From a virus, in IMG/VR virus record IMGVR_UViG_3300030104_004005, positions 1-39,627 of that record: a stretch of 39,627 nt of DNA, one strand, 5' to 3'. The notes beneath the pieces were generated by a model that did no database searches, had not been told where the DNA came from, and saw nothing but the letters and a program-made list of their open reading frames with translations. Position numbers and translations under genes: made by a program. Position 1 is the first letter of the stretch; every line of letters starts with the position of its first letter. This document shows positions 8,375 to 15,659 of the stretch, in pieces.

Positions 8375-9571
8375 CTAAATTGCTGCAATGATGAAGGCGA
8401 GAAGTTCGCTGTAGCGCACACCTAAGCGCGTCTGCTCACTACCATCGTCGTTAGTCCATGTATCGCTGCAAAACATTGCGTAGCGCCCAGCGTCTAAGCC
8501 TTCGGCTTCAAATGATGCTTTCAGATCTTGGGCTACGATCCCTACGTGGATACGAGCATCGTCGCCTTTTTCCTCTACAGCAGACTTCCAACGGTACTTG
8601 CGTAGTAAACCTTTAGCCGCAACTGCCACACGCTTCTCAGCGTCTGACAGTTCTTCAATGTCCTGCTTTTCATTTCGGTCAGAAGTGTTGATCGTGCCGT
8701 TGCTGGCGAAAATATTATCGAACCTTTCGGAAGACGCGCCTAAGTCGGTTACGTCATCTGTAGTTGCGCCTTGACGAGTTGGCAAAATTGCATCTGTGGC
8801 AAAGGTTAATCCAGCATGGTTGCTAGCCTCGCCTGAGATATAGACGTTGTTGGTGCCAGATACGCCAATACTACCTATGTCTGCACCGTCTTTTCTAAGT
8901 ATTACAATATCGCCATCGTTCGTTTTTCTATTTAGATATAGAGTAGCGCCCCCGTCTCTTGAACACTGTAATTCACCAAAATTACGAATAGAGATACCTT
9001 GTACGTTGTTGCTGACAGGCGCAAAGTTCGTGGTGCCAAAAATCGTGTTACCACCAGTTAGGCGCATGACTTCGCCCGTTGAGTCGCCTAAACGCAAATC
9101 TGCGGAAGAGGTCGTTACGTCGTTACCGATGAATGCCCAATTGTTTTGCGGCTGGTTATAAAACCGCAGTCCGTAATTTGCGTCGTAAGCTATAGCGACT
9201 TCGCCGGCAACATCTAGCCCAACGCGGGGTATACGCCCGATGCCAACTTTAGTGCCAACGACATTCATCGCAACAGTCCCAGAGCCGGTGCCTGTTCTGA
9301 AGTTTATCTTCTCGTCTGCACCATGCGCCCAGAAGTCGAGATCACCGTCAGATGTGAGAGCAACAATGCCAAGCTCACTGCCGTTGTTGAGGCGAATGTG
9401 CTGATTCGTGGTGGTGATGTTGAGCGCGTCTGATGAGTGAGCGGCGACACCAATGCCCACTCTGTTAGCAAACGTAGCCGACTCGTCATCGTTAAGCGTG
9501 ATCGCCGTAGCGTTGCTGTTGTCAACTATGCCGGTGCTAAGGAGACCACGGCTGACTTTGGTTAGTGCCAT
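8375..9571 (-). CDS. Tail fibre with C-terminal peptidase S74 intramolecular chaperone
   Basis: This 398-residue protein starts MALTKVSRGLLSTGIVDNSN, the attachment-type module of marine phage fibres. A repetitive beta-helical shaft leads to an S74 domain beginning at S297 (SDRNEKQDIEEL), followed by KGLLRKYRWKS and HVGIVAQDL. S74 domains promote trimerisation and then cut themselves off at the Ser of the SD...K motif, so the mature fibre would end near residue 296. Only one base overlaps the preceding 91-residue gene. The family call is strong; the receptor is unknown. Confidence 0.88.
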   Translation of the reverse strand: MALTKVSRGLLSTGIVDNSNATAITLNDDESATFANRVGIGVAAHSSDALNITTTNQHIRLNNGSELGIVALTSDGDLDFWAHGADEKINFRTGTGSGTVAMNVVGTKVGIGRIPRVGLDVAGEVAIAYDANYGLRFYNQPQNNWAFIGNDVTTSSADLRLGDSTGEVMRLTGGNTIFGTTNFAPVSNNVQGISIRNFGELQCSRDGGATLYLNRKTNDGDIVILRKDGADIGSIGVSGTNNVYISGEASNHAGLTFATDAILPTRQGATTDDVTDLGASSERFDNIFASNGTINTSDRNEKQDIEELSDAEKRVAVAAKGLLRKYRWKSAVEEKGDDARIHVGIVAQDLKASFEAEGLDAGRYAMFCSDTWTNDDGSEQTRLGVRYSELLAFIIAAI

Positions 9572-9846
9572 CAGATCGTCTCCGCTGCATCCCGCTCAGT
9601 GCGAGTTTTGTAGTCGCTTCTGGCAGTAACAAGCGCCACAAAGTCTGCTTGGTTACTCGGTATGGGATCGGTGAAGCTATCGTCGTTCATCAACTTCGCA
9701 GTCCACTCTTGTTGCATACGCTTCCAACAATTAGCTTTCTTGCCGACCATTGCTGATTGCAGCCAAGCGTCGATATCAAGCAAATCGTTTAGAAGAATTG
9801 CTTGCTCTGTGTCTGTTACTTCGACGGTAAGTGTGATCGTCGCCAT
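9571..9846 (-). CDS. Small protein between fibre genes
   Basis: The 91-residue protein begins MATITLTVEVTDTEQAILLNDLLDID and contains a helical WLQSAMVGKKANCWKRMQQEW segment. Short proteins of this style sit between fibre genes in marine phages, but I know of no assigned function. A fibre assembly chaperone is one possibility. Its stop codon overlaps the start of the S74 fibre gene by one base, consistent with coupled expression. Confidence 0.55.
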   Translation of the reverse strand: MATITLTVEVTDTEQAILLNDLLDIDAWLQSAMVGKKANCWKRMQQEWTAKLMNDDSFTDPIPSNQADFVALVTARSDYKTRTERDAAETI

Positions 9847-9880
9847 TCTATGCCTCTGTGTTTAGGTAAATTGTTAAAAG

Positions 9881-12331
9881 CTAACCGAGCAAGTAACCCG
9901 AAAATTGCGTGTAACTCACATCCCCCGAAACGTCAGCTTGAGCGGAGCCGCCGCCTTGGTTGACCGTCACGGATGCGTCATCACCCGCATCCATGTCGGC
10001 AGTGATGCTAATTGGGAAAGCCCAATAAACGGGGTCAGCGGAGAGCCTGTTCAAGCTATAGACTGCGCGATACAGTCGATTTGAGGTAAAGATTGAAACG
10101 ATGTAGTAGTTTGCCGACGAATCAATGTTGTCAATTCTGATGTTCGCGGATAGCTGGTACTTTCCAGACACTGGCGCGTAAAAATAATTCGAAGAAAAAT
10201 TACTGCCTACGTCAAAAACTTCGGTCGTCCAAGTCACGACAGTATCCAAGTTAATGGGGATATTGTTTTGGTTAGCAGCTTTAGTAACCAAGAACGCAGG
10301 CTGATGCGGTTTTGTGACTGCGCCTGCGGATGAAATTCGCATGCGTTCTGTGCTGTTAGTCCAAAACTGCATTGAGTCATCAGTGTGCGCATAACTAATC
10401 AAGCCAGCGTACTCACCTACCGTAGCCGAATTGTCGCCCATGTAAATTCTGCTCAACCCAGTAGTGGTTGATTGCAGTGAAAGTGCGGCTATTGCTTGAG
10501 TGTTATTACCAACGGTTAGCATTCGGTTGGGAGAGCTGTTTGCGATGCCGACGTTAGAAGAAGACCCTTCTACAAACAGCGCATGAGTGTTTGCGTCCGA
10601 CTCAACGCGGAAGTCTAGGTCTTTTGACTCATTGTTTATGATTAATTCGCTTTCGCGTATGTCAATTCGACTTTGAAGCTCGCCGCCTACCATTGTGTTA
10701 ATAAACACTCTGCCATCTTCAGAACCGTCAGACGCATCAACAATCATTGATCCGATGACACCGTAATCTACGTCCTGAGAATTATCGTTACGACCCATGA
10801 GGGTTATTTTCCCCAGTTGGTCGTTATCTGCTGGAGACGCAGAGTTTCGGTACATCTTCAAATTAGGTGCAACGGCAGCATCAGCATCCGTTGAAGTTAG
10901 CGTCAGATTGTCGGAGTTGTCGGCAGTAGTAAAAGTTGCAGAAGTGCCTGTTAGTGCCCCAGTAACAGCCAAAGCCCCAGGCGTCGTTAAATCACCTGAC
11001 AGTTTTGCGCTGGTGATCGTGTTATCCACCGGCACGTTGATGTCGGTCTGCGTAAGAGTCATAACCTCAACCGCGCTACCGCTTGGCGGGGCAGTTGAGA
11101 ACGTCAGCGTAGACCCAGAGATCGAGTAGGTGTCTTTGTTTTGGTACACGCCGTCCACGAATACCTGAGTGTTGTTCTCATTAATAGGCGCAATCGACAA
11201 CGTTAGTGTGGTGTCAGATCCGTCGCCGGTCATACTATCGATGTTTAGATTTGACCCACTGACCGCTGCGGCAATCGAGTAAATCAGTATGGCGTTACCG
11301 TTAGCGGGGGCGGCGCTAAACGTAAGCGTTGTAGTGCCGCCAGACGTGGCGATGCTGTAGGCGTCCTGCTGCTGGAATATACCCTCGATAAACACCAACA
11401 AATTGTTTTCGCTGGATATGGTTTGACTGAGCGCGTAGGCCGTAGTCGATCCGTTGCCGGTAAAACTGTCAGTCGTGAAGGTGTTAGTGCCTCCACCGCC
11501 ACCGATTGCGCCCCATGCATCTGTGTAGCCTTCAAACTGTGCAAGGCTAGAGTTGTAGCGGAATCGTCCCGCTGCGCCAGTTGGACGCTGCGCGGTGGTG
11601 CCAACGGGCACATGAAGCGCGTCGGTGTTTGCACCGGCATCCAAAGACACAGAAGGGGTGGTGTCGTTGACGCCGATGCGGTTGTTGGTGCCGTCAACAG
11701 TCAGGACATTGGTGTCAAATGTCGTTCCGGCTGCGCCGTCCGAGCCGTCTGCACCAGCCGCGCCAGTAGCGCCTTGAGGGCCGGTTGCGCCTTGAGGGCC
11801 AGTGGCACCTGTAGCGCCGGTTGCGCCCTGTGGGCCAGTTGCACCCTGTGGGCCAGTTGCTCCTGTTGCACCGTCAGATCCGTCGTTGCCTGCTGGGCCT
11901 TGTGCGCCCGTTGCTCCTTGGGGGCCAGTAGCGCCCGTAGCACCCGTAGCGCCGTCTGACCCATCGGCTCCATCGGCTCCATCGTTGCCCGCTGGGCCTT
12001 GGGCACCCGTTGCTCCTTGAGCGCCAGTTGCGCCAGTGTCGCCACGCGGCACAGTGATCGTGTTGGTTGAACCGTCGAACGATACGTTTGTTCCCGCTGC
12101 GCCGGTTGAGGTGTTTAGGTTCTGAATCGAAGTCGCAGAAGCTGCTGCGGCGGTTGCAGAAGTTGCAGCGTTAGTCGCGGAAGTTGCTGCGTTAGTCGCA
12201 GAAGATTCAGCACTGGACTTCGCTGTTTCGGCTGCTGCTTGTGCTGCTTCTGCTGCTGCTTGCGCGGCTAGCGCGTCGGCATCAGCAACGTCTTGTACGT
12301 CAGTTCCAATGTGTTCAAAAAAAGAGGCCAT
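9881..12331 (-). CDS. Large collagen-like tail fibre
   Basis: This 816-residue protein has four parts. Residues 1-70 form an Ala-rich coiled coil with repeated SATNAAT-type units. Residues 97-203 are about 35 uninterrupted Gly-X-Y triplets such as [13 protein letters not shown], predicted to form a collagen-like triple helix. Residues 204-430 hold repeated beta modules, including two related [14 protein letters not shown] / [14 protein letters not shown] units. The C-terminal 380 residues include a shaft and a final domain resembling C1q/TNF-like receptor-binding heads ([22 protein letters not shown]). It is the first fibre gene after the head-tail adaptor and is probably the main side fibre. 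The C1q-like assignment is by style only. Confidence 0.85.
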   Translation of the reverse strand: MASFFEHIGTDVQDVADADALAAQAAAEAAQAAAETAKSSAESSATNAATSATNAATSATAAAASATSIQNLNTSTGAAGTNVSFDGSTNTITVPRGDTGATGAQGATGAQGPAGNDGADGADGSDGATGATGATGPQGATGAQGPAGNDGSDGATGATGPQGATGPQGATGATGATGPQGATGPQGATGAAGADGSDGAAGTTFDTNVLTVDGTNNRIGVNDTTPSVSLDAGANTDALHVPVGTTAQRPTGAAGRFRYNSSLAQFEGYTDAWGAIGGGGGTNTFTTDSFTGNGSTTAYALSQTISSENNLLVFIEGIFQQQDAYSIATSGGTTTLTFSAAPANGNAILIYSIAAAVSGSNLNIDSMTGDGSDTTLTLSIAPINENNTQVFVDGVYQNKDTYSISGSTLTFSTAPPSGSAVEVMTLTQTDINVPVDNTITSAKLSGDLTTPGALAVTGALTGTSATFTTADNSDNLTLTSTDADAAVAPNLKMYRNSASPADNDQLGKITLMGRNDNSQDVDYGVIGSMIVDASDGSEDGRVFINTMVGGELQSRIDIRESELIINNESKDLDFRVESDANTHALFVEGSSSNVGIANSSPNRMLTVGNNTQAIAALSLQSTTTGLSRIYMGDNSATVGEYAGLISYAHTDDSMQFWTNSTERMRISSAGAVTKPHQPAFLVTKAANQNNIPINLDTVVTWTTEVFDVGSNFSSNYFYAPVSGKYQLSANIRIDNIDSSANYYIVSIFTSNRLYRAVYSLNRLSADPVYWAFPISITADMDAGDDASVTVNQGGGSAQADVSGDVSYTQFSGYLLG

Positions 12332-12334
12332 GTC

Positions 12335-12937
12335 TTAATATCCTAATTGAACCTGTGACGAAGCCCCTGCGTACTCACTGCTTTTCGCGTGCTGTAAGGC
12401 TCTGCCCATCGCGCTTTGATATGCGCCTTCCCAACGGGAACTATCACTACCTAAATAATTAGCGGCCTCCACCAGCGTGCCGTATAGATAAAGCTCTGGG
12501 GCAGTTTGAAAAATTGAGTTGGTAGTGCTGCTTGCTGAAAGGTTTGGAGGAGTGAAGTAGTAAATCATCCGCAACGTGTCGCCGGTTACTTGCGTCGGTA
12601 TTGGAAACAATCGAAATTTAGATTGCTCTCTAGCAAAGTATTCTGGTGCAACACCAGTTCGCTCTGCGTAACTGTGAAGCTGTGTGAGAGAGACGCGAGA
12701 TAACGGAGTGTAATTCCAGAACAGATCCTTGACCTCAAGATAGTCGCTGGGGATCGTTGCGTAGCCGTCAGACCCAAGAGTCAGATCGGCTGTCTTTTCG
12801 TTAATCGGCGCTCTAAGCTCATGGAAGATTCGGTTCTCCGCAAGCTCAATAAAACTAGGTATGACAGACGTTAGATCTTCTCTGTTTAGCCAATCGGCTA
12901 CAGAAACTTTTAACCCGTCGTATGTGGAAAGACTCAT
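12335..12937 (-). CDS. Head-tail adaptor (SU10 adaptor / P22 gp4-like)
   Basis: This 200-residue, mainly helical protein begins MSLSTYDGLKVSVADWLNREDL. It contains FIELAENRIFHELR, IPSDYLEVKDLFWN, KFRLFPIPTQVTGDTLRMIYYF and AANYLGSDSSRWEGAYQSAM. This order (helical N terminus, central strands, C-terminal helices) is characteristic of adaptor proteins that extend the portal to the nozzle in short-tailed phages. The position between capsid and fibres supports this. It shares an ATGA overlap with the preceding 99-residue gene. Confidence 0.75.
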   Translation of the reverse strand: MSLSTYDGLKVSVADWLNREDLTSVIPSFIELAENRIFHELRAPINEKTADLTLGSDGYATIPSDYLEVKDLFWNYTPLSRVSLTQLHSYAERTGVAPEYFAREQSKFRLFPIPTQVTGDTLRMIYYFTPPNLSASSTTNSIFQTAPELYLYGTLVEAANYLGSDSSRWEGAYQSAMGRALQHAKSSEYAGASSQVQLGY

Positions 12938-13233
12938 AACCTACCGCCCCTCGTTCTCAAATACGCATACTCAGGCGAGTTCAGCTTTTTCTTTATCTTT
13001 TGCTGATCTTCGTAAGTCGGAGCCATCATGTTGATGCCTTCCTTCATCCACTCCATCACAACCACAGCGGGTATAGACGCAACTCTTGCGGTATCGCCCC
13101 ATTTGGCGTGCTTATCAACCTCGTTAGCGTCTCGAATGTTTTGGGAAATTATGGGCGAGATGTCCTGCGTGTGCGCCACATGCAGTTTGTCTTCCATCTC
13201 ATCGTGGACTATGTGGGATTTTAAATCAGACAT
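12934..13233 (-). CDS. Small head-region protein of unknown function
   Basis: The 99-residue protein is charged and helical, with DEMEDKLHVAHTQDISPIISQNIRDANEVDKHAKWGD near the start and a basic C terminus (KIKKKLNSPEY...RTRGGRL). It lies between the capsid-distal terminator and the adaptor gene. Comparable small proteins sit here in other DUF5309-capsid phages without an agreed role. The ribosome site upstream of its ATG is weak. Confidence 0.55.
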   Translation of the reverse strand: MSDLKSHIVHDEMEDKLHVAHTQDISPIISQNIRDANEVDKHAKWGDTARVASIPAVVVMEWMKEGINMMAPTYEDQQKIKKKLNSPEYAYLRTRGGRL

Positions 13234-13289
13234 ATATAACTCTGTGTAGGTGTAACCCTTTCTTGTTGTATTCGTAGGCGTAGAAAAGG

Positions 13290-13311
13290 GTGCCTCCCCC
13301 CGAAGGGGGAG
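13290..13311 (-). terminator. UUCG-tetraloop hairpin downstream of the capsid gene
   Basis: On the minus strand, CTCCCCC, loop TTCG and GGGGGAG form a seven-pair GC stem with the extra-stable C(UUCG)G closing arrangement (13294-13311). It is followed by GCACCCTTTTC, so the T-run is short. It sits 27 bases after the capsid stop codon. It probably acts as a partial terminator or 3' stabiliser that keeps capsid mRNA above the tail genes. Confidence 0.7.
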
Positions 13312-13337
13312 ACTTGCTCAGGGGATATGAGCAAACC

Positions 13338-14237
13338 TTACGCAGTTAGCGCGTCGATCTTGCCGCTCGCCTTGTCGTTTTCACAAACCAAGGTTAGCTC
13401 GGTTAGCATCTGACGCTTGTCGCTGTCGCCGGTTTTAGCCAGTACAACAGTTTGCATCGGACGCAACACAGCGCGTGACCAATACTCGGTATCCAGCACT
13501 AACACAGTGTTAGCGTCGAGGAAGCGATTAGGAACAACAGACACCTGACCGAAAGGTGAGATGATGATGTCCACTGCGTTTACCAGCGTTGTGCCAGTGG
13601 CGAAATCACGCTGACGACCTGATGCCGTTGCGAAACCTGCAACCGTTACAGAATGCGAAGGAGTTACTTGAACCTGGTTAGGTTCACCACCTTCTTCAAA
13701 ACACTTTTGCAAAACGTCTAACAACAAGGCCTCCGTGAACGCACGGTTTGAGCCTGCTGTGTTAGTCGTTGCTGAAGCAATTTGGTTCGCGGCAGAAGTT
13801 AACTGACGAGCAGTTGACCCGTTACCAGCAGTTCCGGCTTGACCAGCGCCGACGAACGAATGCTCAATGTCGCGCTTGATTTCCTTGCCGGCTTTAGCAA
13901 TAGCGTAAGCCAGATCGCTAGTTCGGCCATAGGTTCCTACAGCTTCAGCGGTTCCAGAAACTTGGACTACCTTGTCAAAGATTTGCGTGTTAGCAGTTTT
14001 TACGGTCTGAGTGATCGTAGAAGCTGTACCCGCATCTGCGCCTTCGACGTTGGCATTTGTTGCGACAGCCGCCAATTCATCTTGAAGCCATTGATGCAGC
14101 GTAGCTGCGGCGGTTGAAGTTCCAATGCTAGAAAGCATGGGGGTGTTAGTCGGAGAGATATCATAAATGATGTCTTCTACGTCTTCGCGCTTACCTACCT
14201 GTGTGTAGGTCTGAAGTGTGCCTGATACAGTTGGCAT
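13338..14237 (-). CDS. Major capsid protein, DUF5309 / SU10 family
   Basis: This 299-residue HK97-fold protein would form the icosahedral shell. The N terminus has the family signature KREDVEDIIYDISPTNTPML, followed by LHQWLQDELAA, NANVEGADAG and the strand KVVQVSGTAEAV. The helix KAGKEIKRDIEHSF and the C-terminal EYWSRAVLRPMQTVVLAKTGDSDKR also fit. The length matches the family. An AGGA ribosome site lies just before the ATG. The scaffold gene immediately precedes it and a strong hairpin follows it, the usual arrangement for a highly expressed capsid gene. Confidence 0.9.
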   Translation of the reverse strand: MPTVSGTLQTYTQVGKREDVEDIIYDISPTNTPMLSSIGTSTAAATLHQWLQDELAAVATNANVEGADAGTASTITQTVKTANTQIFDKVVQVSGTAEAVGTYGRTSDLAYAIAKAGKEIKRDIEHSFVGAGQAGTAGNGSTARQLTSAANQIASATTNTAGSNRAFTEALLLDVLQKCFEEGGEPNQVQVTPSHSVTVAGFATASGRQRDFATGTTLVNAVDIIISPFGQVSVVPNRFLDANTVLVLDTEYWSRAVLRPMQTVVLAKTGDSDKRQMLTELTLVCENDKASGKIDALTA

Positions 14238-14238
14238 T

Positions 14239-15201
14239 TTAAGTCATCCTATTCAAGAGGGCGGCTGCTGCGTCATCTACCGTGCCAGTCTTTCTTAGTC
14301 GCTCCCGTGTTTTACGGGCGCTTTCGGATTGAACCGCTTTGCTAGAATCCGCTTTGCCACCAGACAAAGTTTTAGTAGGTGACGGCTTAACTTTCTTTTT
14401 CGCCGTAACCTGTTTTGCCTGATCGAACAACATGGCCTTATATAAAGCTGTAACAACTCGATGGTCAGCGACTTGGTTAAACTCCTCCGCGCTTACACCT
14501 AATTCCTTTTGAGCATAATCCCCGATCTTGTAATACAAGTCGTTTGTCCAGTTGGGGATATTGGTTTTCAAAACAGTCAGACTTTCAGCCGCAGCTTCTT
14601 TGTGGGCTTGCTCGTTCTGTTGCTGTTGTTGTTCCTGAAACTGTTCCGCCTGCGCCTGTATATAGTTGTAGGTGGACTGAGTTTGCTCAAAAGCAGCTTT
14701 AGCCTGCTTGTACTGATCAGGATTCTCTATCGCTACTGCTTCCCAGTTCACACCCTGAAAGCGTGAAAGGTCTGCATTTGCGGCAGATAGAAGTGCATTC
14801 ATGGTTGCCTGAGTCTGTTCGGTTTGGGCTTCAAAAGCCTTCCGCTGCTCTGCGACCGCTTGCGTCTTCTTGGTGTAGTCACTTTGTCTGAGATAGCCAA
14901 GTTTCAGTTCTTCGGCAGTTAGGTTTTCGCCATCTACCTCAAACGTCATCTCCTCAGATTGTTCCTCCTCAGAATCATCGGTTGGGTCTTCTTCGACCTC
15001 CTCATCTTTGGCGGCTTCTTCTGATGCCTCTTCAGACTCTACGTCTACAGTTTCGGCTTCGTCAGCCTCTTGATCTGACTCTTCCTCACTTTCGGGCTGT
15101 TCCAATTCGGATTCCAAAAGCGCGGTTAATCTATCGATCTCGCTTGAACCAGTGGAGTCCTCTGAGGTTTGTTCCGCTGATTCGTTTTCTACTTCAGACA
15201 T
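14239..15201 (-). CDS. Scaffold protein
   Basis: I place the start at the ATG at 15201 (MSEVENESAEQTS), which has GGTGAG upstream; an in-frame ATG at 15213 is the alternative. The protein has about 320 residues. Its first 90 are extremely acidic (runs of Glu/Asp/Ser), the middle is Gln-rich coiled coil (residues 100-190, with QEQQQQQNEQ), and a basic Ala/Lys/Ser tail (KKKVKPSPTK) ends it. An acidic N terminus, helical core and basic capsid-binding tail directly before the capsid gene are typical of scaffolds. There is no protease domain. Confidence 0.82.
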   Translation of the reverse strand: MSEVENESAEQTSEDSTGSSEIDRLTALLESELEQPESEEESDQEADEAETVDVESEEASEEAAKDEEVEEDPTDDSEEEQSEEMTFEVDGENLTAEELKLGYLRQSDYTKKTQAVAEQRKAFEAQTEQTQATMNALLSAANADLSRFQGVNWEAVAIENPDQYKQAKAAFEQTQSTYNYIQAQAEQFQEQQQQQNEQAHKEAAAESLTVLKTNIPNWTNDLYYKIGDYAQKELGVSAEEFNQVADHRVVTALYKAMLFDQAKQVTAKKKVKPSPTKTLSGGKADSSKAVQSESARKTRERLRKTGTVDDAAAALLNRMT

Positions 15202-15202
15202 T

Positions 15203-15466
15203 CTACTCACCATCTTGTTGCTTGCGCAACTCTAAGTTGTTGATTAATTGAGCAAATTGCTGCACAAACATCTGGCCTGATTTATACATAAGATAGAGCC
15301 TTTCACGCTCTTGCTCCGCTTCAGCCGGTGTTTGCAATATCTGATCCACGATCCCCTGATTCATCATTTGAAACGCTTCGTTGAACACTGCTGAGTTCAG
15401 CATCGCGCTCGCTGCGTCCGCTTTGCCTTGTATCTCGTTCATCTCCATCGATTCCAATTCGCTCAT
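15203..15466 (-). CDS. Small helical protein between portal and scaffold
   Basis: The 87-residue, all-helical protein has an Ala/Met-rich centre (DAASAMLNSAVFNEAFQMM) and a C-terminal helix QMFVQQFAQLINNLELRKQQ. Proteins of this size with a lnsAvFneAf-type motif occur between portal and scaffold in several podoviruses, without a known function. AGGA lies ten bases before its ATG. It overlaps the scaffold start slightly and is itself overlapped for 146 bases by the longer reading frame of the preceding gene. Confidence 0.68.
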   Translation of the reverse strand: MSELESMEMNEIQGKADAASAMLNSAVFNEAFQMMNQGIVDQILQTPAEAEQERERLYLMYKSGQMFVQQFAQLINNLELRKQQDGE

Positions 15467-15659
15467 TTTTCAAGTCCTCTTTAGGTTGCTTTACTTTGGT
15501 TCGCCTTTTTCTAGGCTTCTTTTCAGAAACAGAAGCAGCGGATTGCTGCTCCCTATATTCCGAAAACTCTTTGAAGGCTTGCTTCACGTTTTTATGAGCA
15601 ACCTTTTTCTGCGCTATGGCTTTTTTTAAAAAACCGTTGAATCGGGAGATATCACTCAT
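15321..15659 (-). CDS. Small basic protein following the portal; C terminus uncertain
   Basis: The start overlaps the portal stop (TAATG). Residues 1-63 look like real coding sequence: a helical, strongly basic protein (RFNGFLKKAIAQKKVAHKNVKQAFKEF, then KKPRKRRTKVKQ). From about residue 64 the frame runs 146 bases into the next gene. There it becomes a charged Arg/Asp/Ser string with no apparent structure. The true protein could be shorter if an indel exists near 15470. Function unknown; a DNA- or scaffold-binding role is conceivable from the charge. Confidence 0.55.
   Translation of the reverse strand: MSDISRFNGFLKKAIAQKKVAHKNVKQAFKEFSEYREQQSAASVSEKKPRKRRTKVKQPKEDLKNERIGIDGDERDTRQSGRSERDAELSSVQRSVSNDESGDRGSDIANTG

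Noticed and set aside
11802-12020. Plus-strand Pro-rich frame (PVAPVAP repeats)
   Set aside because: It is the antisense image of the Gly-X-Y region of the collagen-like fibre.
7488-12331. Diversity-generating retroelement acting on a fibre
   Set aside because: No reverse transcriptase gene and no template/variable repeat pair were seen anywhere in the window.
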